A stretch of 64,000 nucleotides of DNA, from positions 6,566,001 through 6,630,000 of the forward strand of contig NZ_CP114036.1 of the NCBI RefSeq assembly GCF_026898115.1, read 5' to 3'. Of the stretch, positions 62,961-64,000 are shown in pieces. A model generated the notes under the pieces. It ran no database searches and was not told the DNA's origin. It saw only the letters and a list, made by a program, of their open reading frames with translations. The stretch is from Streptomyces sp. S465 (GTDB taxonomy: Bacteria; Actinomycetota; Actinomycetes; Streptomycetales; Streptomycetaceae). Position 1 is the first letter of the stretch. Every line of letters starts with the position of its first letter. The translations under genes were made by a program, and so were the position numbers.

Positions 62961-64000
62961 GGGGGCCGGGTGACCTCGAAGCGGTCCACCCGCTCGCCCG
63001 ACTCCGCCAGGGCCGTCACGGTCAGCCTCGGACGGGAACCCGCCTCCACCTCCACGGCGAGGAAGGAGAAGCCGGTGTAGCGGACCCGGGACCAGTCCGC
63101 GGTGTCCTGGCTCTTCTCCCCGTCCTTCGTCCAGTGGTAGGTCTTCACCTCGTCGAGGTCCTCGATGTGCCCCTCGTAGCTGTCGGGCACCGGGAACTCG
63201 TACAGGCGCGCTCCCGCTCCGCCCGCCGTCACATAGACGATCCCGTCGTGCACCGCGTCGGCGCTTCCCTCCACGGGGACCCGGCGCGCCACCTTGCCGC
63301 CCCGGATGGCGTCGGTCCGCTCGTAGACGTGGTTGTGGCCGTTGATGACCAGGTCCACCTGGTGCTTGTCGAACAGCGGCACCCAGGCGTCGCGCACCCC
63401 GCCGTCCGAGGCGTGGGCGCTGGTGGTGGAGTAGGCGCAGTGGTGGAAGAAGACCACCAGGAAGTCGATGTCGGGCCGCTCGCGCAGCTGTTCCAGGCGC
63501 CGGTCCAGCCAGCGGGTCTGCGCCCCGTCCGTGTACCCCGTGTTGGCGGTGATCTCGTACGACACGTCATTGGCGTCCAGGGCGACCACGCCCACGTTGC
63601 CGTAGACGAACGCGTAGACACCGGGTGCCTTGCGCGGGTCCGGGCCGTTGTCCGGCAGGGACCAGCGGGCCAGCTGGCCGCCGTAGCCGTCGGGGGAGTA
63701 CCACGCCTCCATGTCGTGGTTGCCGGTGGTCACCATCCACGGCACGCTCGCCGCGACCGAGTCCGTCTGGGCGAGGAAGGAGTCCCACACCCGCGCGTCA
63801 TAGAGGTCGGACTTCTTCCCGTGGCCGGTGGTGTCGGCGTAGCACAGGTCCCCGGCGTGCAGATGGAACGACGGGTTCTGGCCGAGGATCAGCTGGTCGT
63901 TGGCGAGCGCGTCATAGCTCACCCCCTGGTCGCCGAAGGCGGTGAAGACGAACCTGCCGGGTCGGTCCGGCGCGGTGCGGAAGGTGCCCACGGACGCGAA
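62951..64000 (-). CDS. Metallophosphoesterase, purple acid phosphatase-like (partial, 5' end off the window)
   Basis: At least 349 residues of a secreted-type phosphoesterase with two metals. Family motifs in order: VFTAFGDQGVS, HAGDLCYADTTG, VTTGNHDMEAWY, VVFFHHCAYS and INGHNHVYERTDA, the full set of purple acid phosphatase ligands. The frame is open to the window edge (FASVGTFRTAPDRPGRF), and this join normally follows an N-terminal fibronectin-like domain, so the true start is outside. A GTG at 63991 is an internal Val codon. Confidence 0.9.
   Translation of the reverse strand, partial: FASVGTFRTAPDRPGRFVFTAFGDQGVSYDALANDQLILGQNPSFHLHAGDLCYADTTGHGKKSDLYDARVWDSFLAQTDSVAASVPWMVTTGNHDMEAWYSPDGYGGQLARWSLPDNGPDPRKAPGVYAFVYGNVGVVALDANDVSYEITANTGYTDGAQTRWLDRRLEQLRERPDIDFLVVFFHHCAYSTTSAHASDGGVRDAWVPLFDKHQVDLVINGHNHVYERTDAIRGGKVARRVPVEGSADAVHDGIVYVTAGGAGARLYEFPVPDSYEGHIEDLDEVKTYHWTKDGEKSQDTADWSRVRYTGFSFLAVEVEAGSRPRLTVTALAESGERVDRFEVTRPPRQ

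Noticed and set aside
63991-64000. GTG at 63991 as the true start of the metallophosphoesterase.
   Set aside because: The frame continues open to the window edge and the sequence before it fits the family's inter-domain join, so the gene is cut by the window.

Overview
The window comes from a Streptomyces chromosome. The DNA is very GC-rich with third-position GC bias, starts are often GTG, many promoters sit directly against the start codon, and the gene set (actinobacterial glycine riboswitch, DUF6191, F420-type LLM oxidoreductase, LAL-type LuxR regulator, Tat-exported amidase) is typical. From memory, the gene order follows the conserved S. coelicolor core from glyA/gcv (about SCO5470) through ligA, gatCAB and ilvBNC to the proline catabolic genes (about SCO5520). 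I could not check that by alignment. I see no tRNA, rRNA, insertion sequence, phage gene or CRISPR array.

Layout. 1-3.4 kb: glycine cleavage/one-carbon operon gcvT-gcvH-glyA (minus strand) under a tandem glycine riboswitch. 3.5-6.3 kb: P-loop protein and two SseB-family proteins. 6.7-13.0 kb: complete oligopeptide ABC importer. 13.1-21.7 kb: TRIC-like channel, cysteine desulfurase, lipoprotein, Tat-exported amidase, LLM oxidoreductase, mnmA, LOG-like protein, SDR, with remnants of three dead genes. 21.7-26.3 kb: beta-propeller protein, MetE-like protein, ligA. 26.7-28.8 kb: membrane GGDEF-EAL protein. 29.0-32.8 kb: gatC-gatA-(three tandem mini-ORFs)-small protein-gatB. 32.9-42.1 kb: M81 peptidase, LuxR/ATPase regulator, DUF6191, PQQ-type sugar dehydrogenase, aldo/keto reductase, 2-hydroxyacid dehydrogenase. 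42.3-45.4 kb: PAS-GGDEF protein with a degenerate EAL domain. 45.4-51.1 kb: ilvB-ilvN-ilvC with a leader-peptide attenuator, then serA. 51.2-58.2 kb: an accessory-looking block with two TetR/MFS pairs around a Uma2 protein and a GH6 glucanase. 58.2-62.3 kb: PucR regulator, proline dehydrogenase and P5C dehydrogenase. The end holds a 40-residue protein and a metallophosphoesterase cut by the window edge.

How the genes work together. Glycine/serine metabolism (glyA, gcvTH, serA), branched-chain amino acid synthesis (ilvBNC), proline breakdown and Gln-tRNA(Gln)/Asn-tRNA(Asn) amidation (gatCAB) make this an amino-acid-centred region, with peptide uptake alongside. Cysteine desulfurase plus MnmA form a tRNA thiolation pair. 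Two c-di-GMP proteins lie 15 kb apart.

The most unusual signals are, first, a threefold 92-bp tandem repeat between gatA and gatB, whose copies encode 31-residue ORFs chained by GTGA stop/start overlaps. Second, about ten genes carry short tandem repeats that span or abut the stop codon, each with its own sequence and mostly with unit lengths not divisible by three. Third, a degenerate 28-29-bp array of about ten units lies upstream of the GH6 gene.
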